From Peribacillus sp. ACCC06369 (lineage in GTDB: Bacteria; Bacillota; Bacilli; Bacillales; DSM-1321), in contig NZ_JAUCEN010000002.1 in NCBI RefSeq assembly GCF_030348945.1, positions 1,178,001 through 1,242,000 of the forward strand: 64,000 nucleotides of DNA, given 5' to 3'. The notes beneath the pieces are model-generated. The model had not been told where the DNA came from. It did not search any database and worked only from the letters and a program-made list of their open reading frames with translations. Within the stretch, counting starts at the first letter, position 1, and the number at the start of each line of letters is the position of its first letter. The translations under genes were made by a program, and so were the position numbers. Below, piece by piece: positions 46,069 through 57,290 of the stretch.

Positions 46069-46669
46069 TTGGATTTCCTCCTGTCTCGGCTTGTGAATGG
46101 GTAATGAATTGTAATAATGCAGTTTGAATATCGGATTTTACCTTCTCCCTGACCTTTTCCTTGACATTATCCCGTTGCTGCGGTGCACGTTCCGCGTAAG
46201 AAAGATTATCGAAATACATATTGATTCGTTGATGAAGCTGGCGTTCGACGTCCTGTTTAATGAAGTCATGATAAGAGGGTTCCAATGATATTTTCAGCTG
46301 GGTTTCCGCATCGTGGATCATATTTTCCAAGTCTGAAAGGATATCGTTGTGAATTTCCTGGACGACGATTTCCCTGCCTGGAAATAGGTTTGGTGCTGGT
46401 TGAACGGGTTGGTTGTTGACGGCAAATTCATCAATGTTGTTAAGGTCATTGGGATTTAAACCGATATTTAACGTTCCATCTAAAGATTCGACTTTTAACT
46501 GATCGAATTTATATTCAATTTTATCTACATGGATTGGCGGTTTATTTTTCAAATCGGCGAGTTCATCTGTCAGGCGTTTGAGTTCGTGTTCAAGTTTCAT
46601 GATCCGCTTATCCTGGGCTTCAAGGAAACGCTGCATTTGTATGGAATACGAATATAAATCCTGATTCAC
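46058..46669 (-). CDS. gerPC: GerPC spore germination protein
   Basis: A 203-residue protein with an N-terminal coiled coil (about residues 10-45, KRIMKLEHELKRLTDELADL) and a middle DKIEYKFDQLKVESLDGTLN, both typical of GerPC (about 205 residues). Its role is assembly of the GerP coat proteins. AGGTGTTGAATC precedes ATG 46669. Confidence 0.92.
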   Translation of the reverse strand: MNQDLYSYSIQMQRFLEAQDKRIMKLEHELKRLTDELADLKNKPPIHVDKIEYKFDQLKVESLDGTLNIGLNPNDLNNIDEFAVNNQPVQPAPNLFPGREIVVQEIHNDILSDLENMIHDAETQLKISLEPSYHDFIKQDVERQLHQRINMYFDNLSYAERAPQQRDNVKEKVREKVKSDIQTALLQFITHSQAETGGNPNGV

Positions 46670-46745
46670 GATTCAACACCTCACCTTCATAAAAAGATAA
46701 ATTCATATATGACAGTATATGAAAAAGTTGGATATAGGTGAATGC

Positions 46746-46952
46746 CTATGAAGCTGTAAATGGGACGAAACTGGTTAATGGTACTACATCAGCTTCGATT
46801 TCAGGGGCAGGCTCAGTGAATCCACCGGTATTGGCCAATGTGGAATATGGTTTAATCACCCCGGCACTTCCTATTTGAAAAACGGATGAATTGGCGATGC
46901 TTTCAATTTTTATCATATTGATTTGTATAGTCTGGTGAATATTGAAGATCAT
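46746..46952 (-). CDS. gerPB: GerPB spore germination protein
   Basis: A 68-residue Ile/Ser-rich protein (IHQTIQINMIKIESIANSSV), matching GerPB in size, pattern and place after gerPA. AAAGGAG precedes ATG 46952. Confidence 0.9.
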   Translation of the reverse strand: MIFNIHQTIQINMIKIESIANSSVFQIGSAGVIKPYSTLANTGGFTEPAPEIEADVVPLTSFVPFTAS

Positions 46953-46974
46953 GTGGACTCCTTTCTTAAAAACA

Positions 46975-47196
46975 TTAGAGATTTAAGACCATTGGCTGAT
47001 CAACACCATCTGTATCATTGGTATTTGTGGTGCTATAGGCATTATAAAGGGATATGGATTCACCTGTATTAAACGAGCCAGCACCTGCAAAAGTCTTTGA
47101 AGTTGAATATGGATTAATTTTAAAGACGTCACCAATATGGACAATTCCACTGCTACCGACGTTGATGACTTGAACGACTCCTACGATGGCCGGCAA
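46975..47196 (-). CDS. gerPA: GerPA spore germination protein
   Basis: A 73-residue protein beginning at TTG 47196 (read as MPAIVGVVQVINVG) after an AAGGGTG site; the frame also opens at GTG 47205 inside that site. Length equals B. subtilis GerPA (73), paralogous to GerPF. First gene of the operon, downstream of a SigK-like promoter. Confidence 0.92.
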   Translation of the reverse strand: MPAIVGVVQVINVGSSGIVHIGDVFKINPYSTSKTFAGAGSFNTGESISLYNAYSTTNTNDTDGVDQPMVLNL

Positions 47197-47271
47197 GAAA
47201 ATCACCCTTTTTTTATTCTGGTTTTCCCTTGAATATTAGGCAATGAGCCTATCACGAAGGGAGTTTCAATG

Positions 47272-47298
47272 TATTGTATGTTGACTCATGATTGATGT
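47272..47298 (-). promoter_or_regulatory. SigK-type promoter of the gerP operon
   Basis: On the minus strand AC, 16 nt, CATACAATA, fitting the mother-cell SigK pattern (AC ... CATAnnnTA). It lies about 75 nt before gerPA, consistent with late mother-cell expression of coat genes. Confidence 0.6.
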
Positions 47299-47422
47299 GA
47301 TTCATCTGCCTATCAATATGTATTGTTATATAACAGGCATTGAATGTTGTTGAATAATTGGAAACAGATATGGTAAAATAATTACTAATTCAGAATTTTC
47401 AAATAAAATGAGGGGTGAGGAA

Positions 47423-49015
47423 ATGAACGTACCATTAGTTTTATCGCATTTCTTAGATCGAGCAGCCTTACTATATGGCGATAAGAAAGCGATCATTGGT
47501 GATGACAGGGTTTTAACCTACTCAGAGTTGAACGGCCGTGTAAACCAGCTTTCAAATGGTTTAAGGGATCTTGGAGTCAAAAAGGGTGATAAGGTGGCAT
47601 ATTTGGCACCAAACTCCATTGAAATGCTTGAAGGATTTTATGGGGTATTTCAACTTGGGGCCGTAATCGTTCCATTGAATATCCGCTTGAAGCCTGCCGA
47701 TTATGTATACATTTTGAACCATAGTGAGTCCAAGGTCCTTTTTGTAGATCAGGAATTGTATCATTTAATTGCTCCTATCAAGGATGAACTTGGATCGGTG
47801 GAACACATAATTGTACATTATAAAAAGGAAGAGATAAATGAAACCGATTACAATCATTGGCTGGACCTTTTTGATACCAGAAGCTTTAATCGGGAGTCGG
47901 TGGATGAAAATGATGTTTCGAGCCTCCTTTATACAAGCGGGACCACAGGAAATCCCAAAGGGGTGATGCTGACTCACCGCAACAACTATTTGCATGCCCT
48001 AGGTGCAATGCATCATTTCAGGGTCAATGACCGCGATACATATTTGCATGTACTGCCGATGTTCCACGTAAATGGTTGGGGTGCCCCATTTTATTATACG
48101 GCTAATGGTGCCACTCAAGTTTGTTTGAGGAAAACCACCCCAGAAGTGATATTTGATGCACTTGAAAAGCATAAGGTTTCCATAATGCATATGGCACCGA
48201 CGGTTCTGAATTCACTGTTTCAATATTATGAACGGAATGTTCCGATAATCAAGCAGGATATCCGAATCGTTGTTGCGGGTTCCGCTCCGCCTCCAGCATT
48301 CGTTACAAGGGTAGAAAAAGAGTTAGGCTGGGAATTCATTCAAATATACGGAATGACCGAATCAACTCCGGTTAGTCTGATATCGCTGATTCGTTCTGAA
48401 TTCGATGATCTTTCTGAAAAAGAAAAATACAGAATGAAGGCGAAAGCCGGATATCCCATCATAGGCAGTGAGGTAAGGGTTATCCATGACAATGGTGAGG
48501 AAGTGGTCCATGATGGCGTGGATATCGGGGAGGTCATCGTCCGCAGTCATGGAGTGATGTTAGGTTATTGGAAAAATGAAGAAGCGACCAGCCAGACACT
48601 TAGAAATGGATGGCTGCATACAGGGGATATGGCAACAATCGATGAAAATGGGAATGTTGATATCGTGGACCGCAAAAAGGATATAATCATAAGTGGTGGA
48701 GAAAATATTTCTTCCATAGAAGTGGAAGGAATCCTCTATGAACATCCGGACATTCTTGAAGCGGCAGTCATCGCCGTTCCGCATGAAAAGTGGGGGGAGA
48801 CGCCGCATGCTTTCATTGTGCTAAAAACGGGTGCTGATTTAACGGAAGATGATATAAAGAACTTCACACGGGAAAATTTAGCTCATTTCAAATCAGTCAC
48901 GAGCGTGTCGTTCGTCAGTGAGCTTCCAAAAACGGCATCTGGTAAAATACAAAAAATCCATCTCCGTAATGATTACTGGGACTCTAAGGGGAAAACAGGC
49001 AGATTCGTCAATTGA
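47423..49015 (+). CDS. Acyl-CoA synthetase (AMP-binding, medium/long chain)
   Basis: A 530-residue adenylate-forming ligase: LYTSGTTGNPKGVML, IYGMTESTPVS, GWLHTGDMATID, catalytic Lys in PKTASGKIQKIH. It is related to fatty-acyl-CoA synthetases of the AlkK/LcfA class; chain-length preference cannot be read. AGGGGTGAGG precedes ATG 47423. No FadR palindrome was found upstream, unlike lcfB. Confidence 0.88.
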   Translation: MNVPLVLSHFLDRAALLYGDKKAIIGDDRVLTYSELNGRVNQLSNGLRDLGVKKGDKVAYLAPNSIEMLEGFYGVFQLGAVIVPLNIRLKPADYVYILNHSESKVLFVDQELYHLIAPIKDELGSVEHIIVHYKKEEINETDYNHWLDLFDTRSFNRESVDENDVSSLLYTSGTTGNPKGVMLTHRNNYLHALGAMHHFRVNDRDTYLHVLPMFHVNGWGAPFYYTANGATQVCLRKTTPEVIFDALEKHKVSIMHMAPTVLNSLFQYYERNVPIIKQDIRIVVAGSAPPPAFVTRVEKELGWEFIQIYGMTESTPVSLISLIRSEFDDLSEKEKYRMKAKAGYPIIGSEVRVIHDNGEEVVHDGVDIGEVIVRSHGVMLGYWKNEEATSQTLRNGWLHTGDMATIDENGNVDIVDRKKDIIISGGENISSIEVEGILYEHPDILEAAVIAVPHEKWGETPHAFIVLKTGADLTEDDIKNFTRENLAHFKSVTSVSFVSELPKTASGKIQKIHLRNDYWDSKGKTGRFVN

Positions 49016-49023
49016 TGCTCGTT

Positions 49024-49055
49024 AACGCTGTTCAGAAATGATCAGCGTTTTTTTC
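49024..49055 (+). terminator. Terminator after the acyl-CoA synthetase
   Basis: AACGCTG/CAGCGTT stem, TTTTTTT tail. The remaining ~310 nt to the MFS gene show no gene I can support. Confidence 0.8.
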
Positions 49056-49365
49056 TGTTTGCCCGGTCGATTCGGTTTCATATTAAGCTATGAAGATAGG
49101 GAACGAAGCTAGAGAGAGGGACCTTATGTCAGGAAGCTCCATTTGACCAGGTGTCCCGTTCCGTAAATACAGCCACAGGAACTCATGCCATTGTTTGATA
49201 TCAACTCATTCATTTTGACTTTTTAAGAGAAGCACTATAATTTGTTTCGATAAAAAGCTTCCTGTTTAACGATAAAGTGTTACTATTATAAAATATTTCA
49301 AATTATTATAATAATTCTTTTTAAAACTTGTTGATTCTAAGAGTTTTGGATTGTGGGGGAGAGCA

Positions 49366-50640
49366 TTGAAACGTATTCATTATAGCTGGGTCATTTTAAT
49401 CATAACATTCTTCTCGATCATTGTAGCCGGAATCGTTAGGTCATCATCGGGAGTATTCATCGTACCATTTGAAAATGAGTTCGGGTGGGACCGGTCCATC
49501 ATTTCTTTAGCCTTCGCCATAAGTCTTTTTCTTTATGGATTATCGGGTCCATTCATGGCCGCCCTAATTGAAGTGCTTGGATTGAAGAAAATGATGGTAT
49601 TGGCCATGTCCACTTTATTGGCAGGGATTTTCCTCACTTTTTTCATGGAGCATGAGTGGCAGCTCATTCTAATTTGGGGAATCATCATTGGATTGGGTTC
49701 TGGAGTTTTTTTAACGGTATTGAGCCCATATGTGGCAAATCGTTGGTTCGAGAAGAGGCGGGGCCTGGCGGTCGGGATACTGACGGCAAGTACGGCCACA
49801 GGTCAGCTCATTTTACTTCCGGTTTTAGCCATCATCATTGAGAATCACTCGTGGAGATGGGCGATTGGATTAATTTTGGTCCTTAGCTTGATCATGCTGG
49901 CAATCATCCTTTTATTCATGAAAAACAATCCGAAGGAAGTTGGCACTCTTCCATATGGATTAGAAGAGGAAAGTCAGGAGGCTGTTACAGTCCAAAAGAA
50001 GAACCCCATCGCCATGGCTTTTCAGTCGTTGATTGAAGCAGTGAAAGTCAAGGAATTCTGGTTATTGGCAGGAAGCTTTTTTATATGCGGACTTTCAACG
50101 AGCGGGTTGATCGGCACACATTTCATTTCTTATTGCATTAGTTTTGGATTACCGGTTGTTACGGCAGCCTCACTGCTATCTTTCATGGGGATCTTTGATT
50201 TGATTGGTACGACTGTATCCGGGTGGTTATCAGATCGTTTTGATAACCGTTGGTTGTTGTTTTGGTATTACGGTCTAAGGGGTGCTTCCCTCGTATTACT
50301 TCCTTTTGCACTAAATGAAGGCTCAATCGCCCTATTGATCATCTTCTCCGTTTTTTACGGATTGGATTGGATAGCTACTGTCCCTCCAACCATAAGCATT
50401 TCAAGACAAGTCTTTGGAATGGAGAAAAGTGGGATTGTATACGGTTGGATATTCGCGGCGCATCAGATGGGTGCAGCGGTGGCCGCGTACGGTGGAGGGC
50501 TAATTTTCAAAATATTCAACTCCTATACATGGGCATTCTTCCTTGCAGGAGTCTTTTGCTTATTGGGTAGCTTGTTTGTCATACTAATAAAAAAGCAAAA
50601 AGCTGCCATAGTGGTTAAAGATGATGAAATCAGGTTATAG
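49366..50640 (+). CDS. MFS transporter, monocarboxylate/oxalate-formate type
   Basis: A 424-residue MFS protein with about 12 hydrophobic segments; an A-like loop GLKKMMVLA and a VANRWFEKRRGLAVGI segment typical of the oxalate-formate/MCT-like group. Start chosen as TTG 49366 (read M-K-R-I-H-Y-S-W), after GTGGGGGAG; an upstream TTG 49351 overlaps that site. Substrate unknown. Confidence 0.85.
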   Translation: MKRIHYSWVILIITFFSIIVAGIVRSSSGVFIVPFENEFGWDRSIISLAFAISLFLYGLSGPFMAALIEVLGLKKMMVLAMSTLLAGIFLTFFMEHEWQLILIWGIIIGLGSGVFLTVLSPYVANRWFEKRRGLAVGILTASTATGQLILLPVLAIIIENHSWRWAIGLILVLSLIMLAIILLFMKNNPKEVGTLPYGLEEESQEAVTVQKKNPIAMAFQSLIEAVKVKEFWLLAGSFFICGLSTSGLIGTHFISYCISFGLPVVTAASLLSFMGIFDLIGTTVSGWLSDRFDNRWLLFWYYGLRGASLVLLPFALNEGSIALLIIFSVFYGLDWIATVPPTISISRQVFGMEKSGIVYGWIFAAHQMGAAVAAYGGGLIFKIFNSYTWAFFLAGVFCLLGSLFVILIKKQKAAIVVKDDEIRL

Positions 50641-50679
50641 AAGAGACGTTAAATCTGTATGGATGAAAGAGGTGAACCA

Positions 50680-51888
50680 ATGAAGGGCACGATGGTACCA
50701 TTGCAGGAAAGTAAACGGATCGTAAGCATCGATATTTTACGTGGATTAGCCATTTTAGGGATTTTTTTAGTGAATATGCCTTCTTTCCACTCCCCGCTTT
50801 TGTACATAGATGGTGCTGAGCGATGGTCCGGAGGATGGGACAGGATTTTGTACAGATTCAGTGATATTGTCGCACAGGCCAGCTTTTATCCGTTATTTGC
50901 ATTCCTGTTCGGTTTTGGGGCCATCATACTAGCTGTAAGGAGTGAAGAAAAGGGTATTTCATTTCCTTTATTATTTACGAAAAGGCTAAGTTTCCTGCTG
51001 GTGCTTGGGTGCATTCATGCTTTTTTCATCTGGCATGGGGACATCCTCATTAATTATGCTGTATTTGGGTTTGCATTATTGTTTTTTTATAAGATGAAGG
51101 GCAGGAATCTAATTCTGCTAGGCTCGGTTTGTTATGTCCTGCCATTTGCTATATTGGGTTCACTATTTCTTATAATGGGCATATTTGATAGGGAAGGGAT
51201 GGCGATAACGACTGATTCTGCGATGATGAAACAGTCTTTGGAAGTTTATCAATCTGGTACATTTACGGAAATAATGAGTCAAAGAGCACTAGATTGGTAT
51301 ATGGTGAACAACCTCTTTAATGCTATTATCCTTTTTTTATCGATTTTTCCGTTTTTTTTAATTGGAGCAGGCGTTGCAAAGCAAGGCTTTCTCCAAAATC
51401 CAAGTCAATATAAACGACAATTCAAAGCGATATTGATTGTAAGCTTGCTGTTGGGCATGTCAATGAAGATACTGCCATATGTGACGGTATACCATTTTGG
51501 CACGATATTCGTACAGGATTATTTTGGCGGACCGTTACTTACGATTTTTTATATCACGGCAATAACTCTTTTGGCGGAACAGGCAGGAGCTTCCCGCCTG
51601 TTCCACCCCCTTTCGTATATCGGAAGGATGTCGATGAGTAACTACTTATTCCAATCGATAGTATGCACGGTCATTTTTTATTCATATGGTCTTGGTTTAT
51701 ATGGATCTGTCTCCTACACGACAGGGGTTGTTTTCCTAATAGCTCTTTTTTGCATGCAAATTTTGCTTTCCTTATTGTGGATGGGTCTGTTTCATTACGG
51801 ACCGGTTGAATATGTATGGCGTTTTGTAACATATGGTAAAAAGCCAGTTATGCGTCGAAGAGGACTAGATGAGAAGAAATGTAAATGA
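50680..51888 (+). CDS. DUF418/YeiB-family membrane protein
   Basis: A 402-residue protein with about ten hydrophobic helices and family markers SIDILRGLAILGIFLVN and FYPLFAFLFGFGA near the N terminus, then SYIGRMSMSNYLFQSI. AGAGGTGAACC precedes ATG 50680. It is 39 nt after the MFS gene and likely cotranscribed. Function unknown. Confidence 0.88.
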   Translation: MKGTMVPLQESKRIVSIDILRGLAILGIFLVNMPSFHSPLLYIDGAERWSGGWDRILYRFSDIVAQASFYPLFAFLFGFGAIILAVRSEEKGISFPLLFTKRLSFLLVLGCIHAFFIWHGDILINYAVFGFALLFFYKMKGRNLILLGSVCYVLPFAILGSLFLIMGIFDREGMAITTDSAMMKQSLEVYQSGTFTEIMSQRALDWYMVNNLFNAIILFLSIFPFFLIGAGVAKQGFLQNPSQYKRQFKAILIVSLLLGMSMKILPYVTVYHFGTIFVQDYFGGPLLTIFYITAITLLAEQAGASRLFHPLSYIGRMSMSNYLFQSIVCTVIFYSYGLGLYGSVSYTTGVVFLIALFCMQILLSLLWMGLFHYGPVEYVWRFVTYGKKPVMRRRGLDEKKCK

Positions 51889-51994
51889 TGTTCATTAAAT
51901 TGTTGATTTTACCTATTCAGATAAATCCTTAGTTTTGTTATTTTGTAAAAGCCTATGATATGATTAAAAGGAAACTGAACGAGGGGGCAAAAAA

Positions 51995-52336
51995 ATGACA
52001 CATATGCATATTACAGCTTGGGTTATCGGAATCATTCTTTTCTTTGTCACATATTCGATGCTTAAAGGTGGAAATCCGAAAGCGAAAATGCTACATATGA
52101 TAACACGTTTATTCTATCTATTGATTTTCCTTACTGGCGGAATGCTGATCACGGATTTTGGTGCTTACGCAGTAAAAATAATTGTCGGCATCATCGTGAT
52201 TGCGGCGATGGAAATGGTGTTGGTCCGTACGAAAAAAGGTAAAAGCACAAGTGCCATGTGGATATTGTTCATCGTTGCGCTTGTATTCGTCCTTTATTTA
52301 GGGCTTTCCCTGCCACAAGGAATGGACTTTTTTTAA
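51995..52336 (+). CDS. yisL: YisL, DUF1516 membrane protein
   Basis: A 113-residue protein with four hydrophobic segments, opening MTHMHITAWVIGIILFFVTY, matching YisL (118) in B. subtilis. GAGGGGG precedes ATG 51995. In B. subtilis wprA lies between yisL and yisN; here it is absent. Confidence 0.88.
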   Translation: MTHMHITAWVIGIILFFVTYSMLKGGNPKAKMLHMITRLFYLLIFLTGGMLITDFGAYAVKIIVGIIVIAAMEMVLVRTKKGKSTSAMWILFIVALVFVLYLGLSLPQGMDFF

Positions 52337-52346
52337 TACAGAATTG

Positions 52347-52388
52347 AAAACGGGTAAATGAGGAAATCTCATTTACCCGTTTTTTTTA
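52347..52388. terminator. Strong convergent terminator yisL/yisN
   Basis: Perfect AAAACGGGTAAATGAG/CTCATTTACCCGTTTT stem with a GAAAT-type loop and eight T. Confidence 0.93.
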
Positions 52389-52392
52389 CCCG

Positions 52393-52959
52393 TTATTGTG
52401 AATTCACTTTCTCAATGACGATTCTTTTTCCGGTGTTCAGGGTGAATTCAAAACGATCGTGATCCTTCTTCCCATAAGAAAAGTGGTGCTGAACGAGACA
52501 TATTTGGCTCTCGTTATCAAAAGTGAAGAAATTCACGCCGGACTGGTTAGGGACAGCCCTTAAAAAAGTGAGCTGATTATAGCTATATATACAATCATAA
52601 ATAGAAAAATCAAGTGAATTCAAGGTCGTTACAAATTGGAAAAAGGAATCGTCGTTCAATTCTTCCAATAAACGTTCAAAAGAGTAGAGCAGCTTTTTGC
52701 GGATCCGAATGGGCTCATTTTCCCTTAAGAAGGTGATTTCCCGGTGAAGCAGGATTTTTCCCTCTTCTTCAACAACTCCTTGCTGCCAGCGCCCACCCCT
52801 GTAAACTTCAATGATGCTATCAACATGGTCTTCGATGGAGCAGGCCTCATCTGTTTCATCATCGAAAAAAATCCATTGTTGATTGATATTTTCCACTGTT
52901 CCTTCGGTAAAAGCTCTTGTTTGCCTGTTCATTAACTTGGTTCGTTGTTGCTGACTCAT
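52393..52959 (-). CDS. yisN: YisN-like DUF2777 protein
   Basis: A 188-residue cytoplasmic protein opening MSQQQRTKLMNRQTRAFTEG and ending in a beta-rich TGKRIVIEKV segment. Position between yisL and asnO fits yisN; DUF2777 membership is my recollection of the family, not searched. GGAGGTAT precedes ATG 52959. Function unknown. Confidence 0.72.
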   Translation of the reverse strand: MSQQQRTKLMNRQTRAFTEGTVENINQQWIFFDDETDEACSIEDHVDSIIEVYRGGRWQQGVVEEEGKILLHREITFLRENEPIRIRKKLLYSFERLLEELNDDSFFQFVTTLNSLDFSIYDCIYSYNQLTFLRAVPNQSGVNFFTFDNESQICLVQHHFSYGKKDHDRFEFTLNTGKRIVIEKVNSQ

Positions 52960-53278
52960 ACATATACCTCCAATAGTGGAATCCTCACCTACTTTTTAGT
53001 CAAAATCCAATGAAAATATAACTGTATATTTTAAAATATTATGGACAAATAACCATCTTTCCGTCTTTGCATAGGCTATGTTAAACACGGGATGCTTTGC
53101 TCAACAATTCATTATCAACGCATGGCGTTTTGGGCGGGGATCCTACGGAATTTTGCTGTTCGATACTTAAACCTTCTTTGCATGGTCTTCGAATTTACAA
53201 ATAAGGGACTGTAAATCTTTTTAAAACAGGGAGCCAATATTTTTTCTGAAAGTCCGGATAGAAAGGATGAAGTGTAAA
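52960..53278. other. Divergent yisN-asnO upstream region
   Basis: A 319-nt region with the two ribosome sites at its ends. I see no clear promoter pair, hairpin or gene. Confidence 0.4.
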
Positions 53279-55126
53279 ATGTGTGGGATAACAGGCTGGG
53301 TGCATTTTCAAAAAGATTTACGGAAGGAAACAAAAACAGTTGAAAATATGACAAAAACGTTGGCAAAGCGGGGGCCAGACGAGGAAAATGTTTGGAGCGA
53401 AGCCCATGTTGCCTTTGGTCATAAACGGTTAACGGTTGTCGATGCGGAAGGCGGAAAACAGCCGATGTCGAAAGATCAAAAAAACGGCAGATATACGCTT
53501 TGTTATAATGGAGAGCTATATAACACCGAAGACATTCGAAAACAGCTATTATTAAAAGGATATTCCTTTAAGGGTCATTCTGATACAGAAGTTTTACTTA
53601 CTTCTTATATAGAATGGAAAGAAAAATGCATTGACTTGTTCAATGGGATTTTTGCGTTTGCAATTTGGGATGAAAAGGATCAGAAATTATTCATTGCAAG
53701 AGATCGGATGGGGGTAAAGCCACTCTTTTATGCAGAAAGGGACGGGGGATTCATTTTTGGCTCTGAATTGAAGGCGATTTTAGCCCACCCGGATGTTAAA
53801 ACGGAGATCGACCGCGACGGGTTGGCTGAAGTTTTTGGTGTGGGCCCATCCCGAAAGCCAGGTTCCGGTGTTTTTCATAATATCCAAGAGTTAAGACCTG
53901 CCCATGCTCTAACATTATCAAGGCAAGGGCTCCGAATTTGGAGGTATTGGAATGTGAAAAGCGAAGAACATCGGGATACCCTCGATGAGACGGCCGAGAA
54001 GGTCCGCTTCCTTGTCGAGGATGCAGTGACTCGTCAACTTGTATCTGATGTTCCACTTTGTACCTTCTTGTCAGGAGGGCTGGACTCTAGCGCCATAACG
54101 GCCATTGCGGCAAACGCCTATCAAAAAGAAGGGAAAGGACGGCTGCATACGTATTCCATTGATTATGAAGATAATGAGCGCTATTTTAAGGCAAATGATT
54201 TTCAGCCTAACTCTGATGGACATTGGATTAAAAAGATGTCGGATACCTTTAACACGGTTCACCATTCATCGATCATCACTCAAGAACAGTTAACGGATTA
54301 TTTAACGGAAGCTGTCCTTGTAAGGGACCTTCCAGGGATGGCGGATGTCGATTCCTCATTACTTTGGTTTTGTAAGGAAATCAAGCAGGATTTTGTCGTA
54401 GGCCTGTCCGGTGAGTGTGCGGACGAAATTTTTGGCGGTTATCCTTGGTTTCATCGTGAAGATGATTTAAATCGTGCTGGTTTTCCATGGATGAGATCGA
54501 CCGGGGAACGGGTATCGTTATTGAAAACGGGATGGCGTGAGAAATTGAAGCTGGAGGAATTTGCGAATGAAGCCTATTTGACCACCCTTGCCGAAACTCC
54601 TAAATTGGAAGGGGAAAACGGTGTAGCAGCAAAGCGTAGAGAACTTTTCTATGTGAATTTATTATGGTTCATGACGACGCTTCTTGACCGGAAGGATCGG
54701 ATGAGTATGGGGGCAAGTCTAGAGGTGCGCGTCCCATTTGCCGATCATCGACTTGTAGAATATGCATGGAACATTCCTTGGGAAATGAAAATGGAAGGCA
54801 ACCGTGAAAAGGGTATTCTGAGGAAAGCGTTGGAGGGACTGTTACCGGATGAGGTATTATATCGTAAAAAAAGTCCATATCCAAAAACCCACAACCCTAT
54901 ATATACTGACCGTGTGCAGGCGTGGCTGAAAGACTTACTGAGTGATAAAAATTCGGTCTTGCATGAGTTTTTCGATAAACAGAAGCTAACGGATATAGTG
55001 GATTCCAAAGGAGCCGCTTTTAAAGTGCCGTGGTTCGGGCAATTGATGTCAGGTCCCCAGTTACTGGCTCACTTAGCACAAACCCATGTATGGTTCAAGG
55101 AATATGATATTCAAATAATCGATTAA
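53279..55126 (+). CDS. asnO: AsnO asparagine synthase (glutamine-hydrolysing)
   Basis: A 615-residue class II amidotransferase. The N-terminal nucleophile requires start at ATG 53279 (M-C-G-I-T-G-W); an in-frame ATG 12 nt earlier would bury the Cys. Glutaminase domain with CYNGELYN, synthetase PP-loop LSGGLDSSAI, and VGLSGECADEIFGGYPW. Length matches B. subtilis AsnO (614), a sporulation-time enzyme. GAAAGGATGAAG precedes the start. Confidence 0.96.
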   Translation: MCGITGWVHFQKDLRKETKTVENMTKTLAKRGPDEENVWSEAHVAFGHKRLTVVDAEGGKQPMSKDQKNGRYTLCYNGELYNTEDIRKQLLLKGYSFKGHSDTEVLLTSYIEWKEKCIDLFNGIFAFAIWDEKDQKLFIARDRMGVKPLFYAERDGGFIFGSELKAILAHPDVKTEIDRDGLAEVFGVGPSRKPGSGVFHNIQELRPAHALTLSRQGLRIWRYWNVKSEEHRDTLDETAEKVRFLVEDAVTRQLVSDVPLCTFLSGGLDSSAITAIAANAYQKEGKGRLHTYSIDYEDNERYFKANDFQPNSDGHWIKKMSDTFNTVHHSSIITQEQLTDYLTEAVLVRDLPGMADVDSSLLWFCKEIKQDFVVGLSGECADEIFGGYPWFHREDDLNRAGFPWMRSTGERVSLLKTGWREKLKLEEFANEAYLTTLAETPKLEGENGVAAKRRELFYVNLLWFMTTLLDRKDRMSMGASLEVRVPFADHRLVEYAWNIPWEMKMEGNREKGILRKALEGLLPDEVLYRKKSPYPKTHNPIYTDRVQAWLKDLLSDKNSVLHEFFDKQKLTDIVDSKGAAFKVPWFGQLMSGPQLLAHLAQTHVWFKEYDIQIID

Positions 55127-55164
55127 AAAAAACGGGGCAGGATGATATTCCTTGCCCCGTTTTC
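55127..55164. terminator. Convergent terminator asnO/GH13
   Basis: AAAACGGGGCAGG/CCTTGCCCCGTTTT stem flanked by A and T tracts. Confidence 0.92.
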
Positions 55165-55170
55165 ATTGTC

Positions 55171-57290
<2,120 letters not shown>

